Shown here piece by piece: positions 16,289 to 20,240 of a stretch of 20,240 bases of DNA. Made by a program: the position numbers and the translations under genes. This DNA comes from Chara braunii (taxonomy: Eukaryota > Streptophyta > Charophyceae > Charales > Characeae). The stretch covers positions 43,935-64,174 of the forward strand of contig BFEA01001255.1 in assembly GCA_003427395.1 (NCBI GenBank), in the 5' to 3' direction. The notes below the pieces were generated by a model. It was given only the letters and a program-made list of their open reading frames with translations. It was not told where the DNA came from and did no database searches. Position 1 is the stretch's first letter. Each line of letters begins with the position of its first letter.

Positions 16289-17985
16289 CTCTTCTCTCGC
16301 CACAAATTTCTTCAGTCGCGTCCCAGATACCCAATCCTTCTACTCAGTCTCATTAAGCTCTTCAATCTGGTATGCTAAGAAGTCTCCAACCCGTACGATC
16401 CGGTAGGGACCTAACCACCTCTTATCGAGTTTCCTGAACCACTGCTTCTCCAAAGATGAATCATAGAGGAGCACGACATCCCCAACTGCCAAAGGTACTT
16501 TCCTCACCCGCGCAAACTGATCCCATCGAGTCTTATCATCCATTCGGCTTCTCGCTACCTGATCAGACGCCTCGTGGATCCTTTCTTCAATCGCCCTTAT
16601 CTGCCGCGCAGGAATATCGAGCAGTTCTTCGAATGACAGGCTAACTTCCAGATCCTCGCACCTCCATGTCTTAAGAAAACTCTCGATACGGAAGGTGGCG
16701 TGCCTTCCATACCATAGCGTCGGCGGTGCGTACTTGGTGGATCTTTTTACTGTAATGTTCTCGACAAAGAACGCCGCTCTTAGGTATCTTGGCCATTGAT
16801 TAGGCCTACCTTCGGTCCACTAAGCCAGGAAGCTCGTAATGGTACTATGTCCTCTCTCCACGAGAGCATTTGCCTGGGGTGCGCGGCCGTGGTGTAGTTG
16901 GCTGATACACCATACCTTGATAACAATTCTTGCACCTCCTGGCAGGTAAACTCCGATCCCCTATGCATTACATATTCCCTGACGAAAGGATAGCGTAGAT
17001 AGTACTCCTCGATGCAGCTTACCAAGGCTGACCCGGTTTTTGTGCGAATATCACGCCCGTCTTCGAAGCCAGACAGGTTATCGCGCGCATCGAAAATATA
17101 GTTATAGCCCTGATCCCCAAGCGGCATAAGAAGTAGATCGAGATGCACTACAACCCCCACCTCTCGCTCTAGCCTCGGATGCAGCGGCTCTCCCTGCCTT
17201 AAACGGGATCTCTCCTGGCAGGGTACGCAAGATCGGCAGAACTTCTCGACCATGTCCATCATCTCATCCCAGTAGTACAGCTCACTTATCTTGGCATACG
17301 TGGCTTGTACCCCTCGATGCCCTCCTGCAATGTCATCATAAAGCGCTGCTACGACTTCGATCTGACGATTCCTACTGCAAACGACTCTCCGTGGATTCCC
17401 CACCTCTCTTCTCACGAAAAGGTGGCCGTCTCGCACTAAATAGCGCTGCAGCATCTTCTGAGCCCTATCGCTTGCATCCCTTAGCCGCATTTCAGATGAC
17501 AGAAGAAGCCCCAGCTCTAGGTAGATCCCGTCATACTCCTCTGCACGAAAAGCCTCCTTAATCTCCCCCTCCTCGAACTCGTCGTCCTGACTCCCAGGCA
17601 CTTCGTCCACATTCCTTGCCGGGTTCAACGAGCCTGACTGGTCAAGGCTTTCCTGCAATAACGTGTTGACGAGGAGATACATTCCTCCCATCAGATCCTC
17701 ATGCCGTTCTACCTGGCCAGACCCTTCCTCAATCATCCTCATGTCTTCTACCAGACTATGCAAACTGGCATGCGCTAACTCCATCATCCACTGAACATCC
17801 TTACCACCAAAGGGATCCTCTTCTTCAAAGGGTTTGAGGATTAGCTCGGCCCTCCTTTCATACCCATTCGGCGCTTGCCAGATAGGATAGCCTACACAAG
17901 TGGGTACTCGCGGCGACCACTTGTTGATATGAAGACGAACATCTTCTTCCTGGTCGTGATATGAAGTCGCAATTTGACCTTGACC
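16289..17985 (-). pseudogene. pol: Ty3/Gypsy integrase with GPY/F tail (copy B pol)
   Basis: Integrase inserts the cDNA into the genome. In one frame from about 17985 the protein has a spacer typical of the region after RNase H (WSPRVPTCVGYPIW). An HHCC-like zinc domain follows, with H227, C254 and C257 present and Y220 where the first His is expected (numbering from 17997). The catalytic core has D287 (VVHLDLL, codon 17139-17137). The second acidic position is His (VMHRGSEF, 16965-16963), and the glutamate is at 16858-16856 after a frameshift near 16877. The H-to-E gap is exactly 35 residues, as in DDx35E. An in-frame TAG follows soon after (FLA*WTEG). The C-terminus has VGDVVLLYDSSLEKQW and LDKRWLGPYRIV (GPY/F module), then a TAG before KDWVSGTRLKKFV. 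Two changed key residues and the frameshift make it inactive. Confidence 0.9.
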
Positions 17986-18836
17986 GGCTCCCGACAAGGA
18001 GGATGTGCTTCCTCCTCCCTGGGAGTTGTCGCTTTAAGGCCTTCAATGGCGCCGGCACAAAACCGCTCAGTCTTGTCGAGGCAATGACCCACCTCGGTTC
18101 CTACAGCGCCTACCAGCTCGCGAGCAAAGTCCCAGAATCCCAACCGTATCGAATGCACATTTATGTGCTGACTCCTACTAAAGTCATATTGCTCCACCTG
18201 AATTCGTGTCAGACGTGCAACATTTCGAGCTATGACTCACATTTGGGCAGGGAGTTCAGTCTGGGCGGCTAGTTGCTTTTCTATCCTTTTTACCTCCTCT
18301 AATTATTTTGCCGCCTCCGCTGCCGCGTCCACTCTCCTCTTCTTCTCCCTTATCACTGCCAACCTCCATTCCGTTCTCGTCTCATCCTCCATTGTCTGCC
18401 GCTTCACAACATTCTTTTCTGTTTCCCAAGCTCTCATAGCGGCTTCCTAATCGTCCTTAGAGATATACATCGCCACTTCTTCTTCTTCGCCCTGGGATAA
18501 GTTGGCGACCCACTCTGAGATCCGCTTCTCCATCTCCTCATCCCTACTGCCACTGTACTGCCCCTTCTTCCTCTGCAGCGGCGTTTCATCTGCTTCCTCC
18601 TCTTCCACCTCTTTCAACTTCGCTTCCTCTTCTTTCTGTATCCTTTCCTTCTCTCTGGCCATCTCTTCTTCTATCTTCTTCAATTTGGCCGCCTGCTCCT
18701 CCTTCAAGGCCTTCTTCTTGGCCTCCTTCTTCTCCTTCCTCTCCTACAAAATGGCGGTCATCTTCTCGGTATACTTGTGCGACCTGCCCACGGGCAGCTG
18801 ATAGGGCAGAGTATAAGGGGAGGAAGCGCAGCCCGT
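17986..18836 (-). pseudogene. gag: N-terminal part of Gag (copy B), truncated by internal deletion
   Basis: One frame runs from a splice-acceptor-like CTTTCACAG (AG at 18838-18837) through TGCASSPYTLPYQLPVGRSH and a long charged coiled-coil stretch. That stretch includes KEEQAAKLKKIEEEMAREKE, KRISEWVANLSQGEEEE and IREKKRRVDAAAEAAK. It then reads SIRLGFWDFARELVGAVGTE and ends EPVKVKL. Four stops interrupt it: TAG at 18746, after ISKDD near 18449, after EAAK near 18302, and after PAQM near 18238. At EPVKVKL (about 17985) the sequence passes directly into integrase-side pol sequence in another frame. The Gag capsid, protease, RT and RNase H are therefore deleted. The protein is highly charged and lacks resemblance to the Gag of copy A. 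Confidence 0.8.
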
Positions 18837-19336
18837 CTGTGAAAGGTTGTGAGGATTTTGAAGATCTATGAGCCCTGGAGGCTCAAAATGTTTACCATGT
18901 TGATTATTGATTGCCTAAGTTGTGATGAGGATCCATAAGATGGTCTCTCAGTGATTTTGTTTATGATAAGCCCCCTTGGATTTTGGAAAAGGGGATGTTT
19001 TATGATGTTTTGTGTTAAGATGAGACCCATTCGAGTTTTGAGGAGGGAAAGTTTGGTTTTTATGGCGAGACCCCTCAAGATTTTTGGAAGAGGAAGTGTA
19101 TTGTTTTATGGCGAGACCCGTCGTGATTTTTTGAAAGAGGGGGTGTTTTGTTCTGTGGCGAGACCCCTCGTGATTTTTGGAAGAGGGGGTGTTTTGTTCA
19201 TGATGAGAACCCCTTGGATTTTTGAAAAAGGGGATGTTTTTGTTGTTGGAAAAATCACCTTCAAAAGTGAGTAAACTGATTTATGTCATGGAAAGTTGTC
19301 TGATGAGTGATAAAAGTCTGACGAAAAGGGTCACTC
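18765..19336 (-). repeat. Right arm of ~570-bp inverted repeat: leader of copy B
   Basis: This is the leader between the LTR-like segment and gag of copy B, read on the minus strand. It is the reverse complement of 12270-12843. It contains the same six-unit hairpin minisatellite (about 18970-19235) and the same acceptor-like end before gag. The arm stops sharply at 19336, where the LTR-like segment starts. No primer-binding site like that of copy A was found between them. Confidence 0.85.
18970..19235. repeat. Minisatellite of six ~46-bp hairpin units (right arm)
   Basis: This mirrors 12373-12650. Units such as ACCCCTCGTGATTTTTGGAA, then GAGGGGGTGTTTTG, repeat every 46-53 bases. The unit number is the same in both arms, so the array predates the separation of copies B and C. 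A 107-codon plus-strand reading through it (18951-19274) is a by-product. Confidence 0.8.
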
Positions 19337-19338
19337 CC

Positions 19339-19500
19339 CGCCGAGCTACGGACCCACGTGCGAAAGCTTTTATAATGCAATTGCAGAGGTAGGCCGGCCG
19401 AAAGCGTTTGCTCGTTCGTTGTAGCATAGGTACGCATGGTTGAACGCCAAAGTGGAACCGAACGTCGTTTGTTCCTGGGGAGTTGAAGACGGCTCGCGGG
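19339..19500 (-). repeat. LTR-like segment of copy B shared with 3896-4060
   Basis: It starts at CGCCGAGCTAC, three bases outside the inverted-repeat arm. It shares GCAGAGGTAGG and a nearly identical CTCGTTCGTTGTAGCATAGG with copy A. The position 5' of copy B on the minus strand fits a 5' LTR. Ends and duplicated target sites are not identifiable. Confidence 0.5.
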
Positions 19501-19840
19501 ATCAGTTAAGCATCGTTCGCAAGTTGTCTCTTGATTTTGTTTTTGTTTAACTCCTGTCTGACATAGGCGGGCGGATTCCCGCCTTTGCGAAAAAGATAGG
19601 AGCCGATGCCGATGCGCTCGACATCGCAATGTGGAGGGCTCAGGAGGGGGGGTGGTGAATCCCGGGTCTGGGTTAGAGATGGGGGTTGCAGAACCCTGTC
19701 CTAAACCATTGGGTAGAAAAAAAGGAAAACAATTTTTTTTTCTTCGGTATGGGGTCAGTTGGCTGCAGGGGGGATTGATTGATAGATTGATTCGCGATTG
19801 ATTGATTCATTCATCAATTAATTGGAAAAAAAATATGTGC
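19501..19840. other. Low-complexity flank, no gene seen
   Basis: It contains a G-rich run near 19641-19652, A- and T-runs near 19718-19740, and a GATT/GATTGATT-rich stretch (19775-19820). No ORF or RNA gene is recognised. Confidence 0.5.
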
Positions 19841-20010
19841 GCGTATCTACTTGTGTGTGTGTATGTGCGAATGTGTGTGTGTTCGTGTTGTCATATTCCC
19901 TATACACTAAAAAAACGTATGATTGTGTGAAACTGTTTCATCGGACTTTCACCGACTCATCAGAAGGTTGAACCAGACAGTCACGTGCGTGAGCTTGTGA
20001 GCACCTACAG

Positions 20011-20018
<8 letters not shown>

Positions 20019-20082
<64 letters not shown>
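20019..20082. repeat. (AC)32 microsatellite
   Basis: This is an uninterrupted AC dinucleotide run of 64 bases, flanked by GCGC and GTGTGCGC. Cysteine/valine-rich minus-strand readings across it are artefacts of the repeat. Confidence 0.98.
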
Positions 20083-20085
<3 letters not shown>

Positions 20086-20219
20086 TGCGCACATACACAT
20101 ATGTTAATGTGTGCATCCATACGCACATACACGCATACATGTGTTGTAATATTCGTTGTACACTAAAAAAGAAGGATGATTGTGCTAGACCGTTTCGTGG
20201 GACTTTAAAAATACCCATC

Positions 20220-20240
20220 TTTTTTTTTTTTTTTTTTTTT
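20220..20240. repeat. Homopolymer T run at window end
   Basis: At least 21 consecutive T residues reach the last base. This could be a real tract, an A-tail of a minus-strand insertion, or an assembly edge. The window cannot tell. Confidence 0.9.

Larger units (their letters stand above)
19841..20240. repeat. ~256-bp imperfect tandem duplication with TG/CA-rich interior
   Basis: The string TACACTAAAAAA recurs at 19903 and 20159. It is followed each time by a related ATGATTGTG...GTTTC...GGACTTT tail and preceded by TG-rich DNA and ATATTC. The second unit runs to the window edge. Confidence 0.65.

Noticed and set aside
18951-19274. 107-codon plus-strand ORF with a related 78-codon ORF at 12569-12333 (minus)
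   Set aside because: Both run through the hairpin minisatellite and are conserved only because the arms are copies of one leader. The peptide simply repeats the 46-bp unit.
19279-19325. Hammerhead-ribozyme-like core CTGATGA ... GAAA, also in the other arm (antisense of copy C)
   Set aside because: The intervening bases give only a two-pair helix II, no convincing helix III plus cleavage triplet was found in both arms, and it lies on the antisense strand of the element.
19938-20218. Cysteine/valine-rich minus-strand ORFs
   Set aside because: They are translations of the AC microsatellite.

Overview
The window is eukaryotic repeat DNA. It contains no intact host gene. Two minus-strand Ty3/Gypsy-type LTR retrotransposon copies, both badly decayed, flank a block of unrelated tandem arrays and degenerate rRNA-like pieces. 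The style of the Gag, Pol and extra-ORF proteins resembles what I remember of retroelement proteins from the charophyte alga Chara braunii. That host guess is recollection, about 60% confident. Two single N bases (10249 and 15817) point to a draft assembly.

Copy A (about 1-3660, minus strand) reads, in its own direction: a primer-binding site matching the 3' end of tRNA-Asp (3660-3643), leader, Gag (from 3334), broken protease, reverse transcriptase with an intact YIDD box, RNase H, then an abrupt join at 275/274 to the last part of a further ORF and its 3' UTR. The integrase and most of the extra ORF are missing. Copy B (about 19336-13243, minus strand) is nearly complementary in what it lost. 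It keeps the first part of a different Gag, has lost the rest of Gag plus protease, RT and RNase H, and retains integrase with its GPY/F tail. It also keeps almost the whole extra ORF (about 920 codons, coiled coil, terminal CCHC zinc knuckle) and the same 3' UTR as copy A. A third fragment, copy C (12270-12848, plus strand), is the leader and gag start of a copy-B-type element in opposite orientation. With copy B's own leader it makes a ~570-bp inverted repeat around 5.9 kb.

The middle (about 4.4-12.2 kb) is a stack of distinct repeats. It holds a nested-hairpin tract (4391-4566), six ~123-bp satellite units (5392-6130) and eight copies of a ~21-bp motif with irregular spacing (6351-7020). 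Degenerate ~140-bp (7596-8160) and ~180-bp (8651-9700) periodicities follow. Next come short segments resembling the nuclear large-subunit rRNA gene, including its 3' end (about 9806-9990, minus) and two core pieces in opposite orientations (10147-10240 minus, 10405-10530 plus). Because the arrays lie just 3' of the LSU-like 3' end on the same strand, I infer that this block may be a decayed rDNA intergenic spacer.

The right end (19339-20240) holds an LTR-like segment shared with 3896-4060, then low-complexity DNA with an (AC)32 microsatellite inside a ~256-bp duplication and a terminal T-run.

Nothing here looks able to act on its own. The most notable points are the Gag-like zinc-knuckle ORF downstream of pol, the 21-bp motif array, the scrambled rRNA pieces and the hairpin minisatellite inside the inverted repeat.
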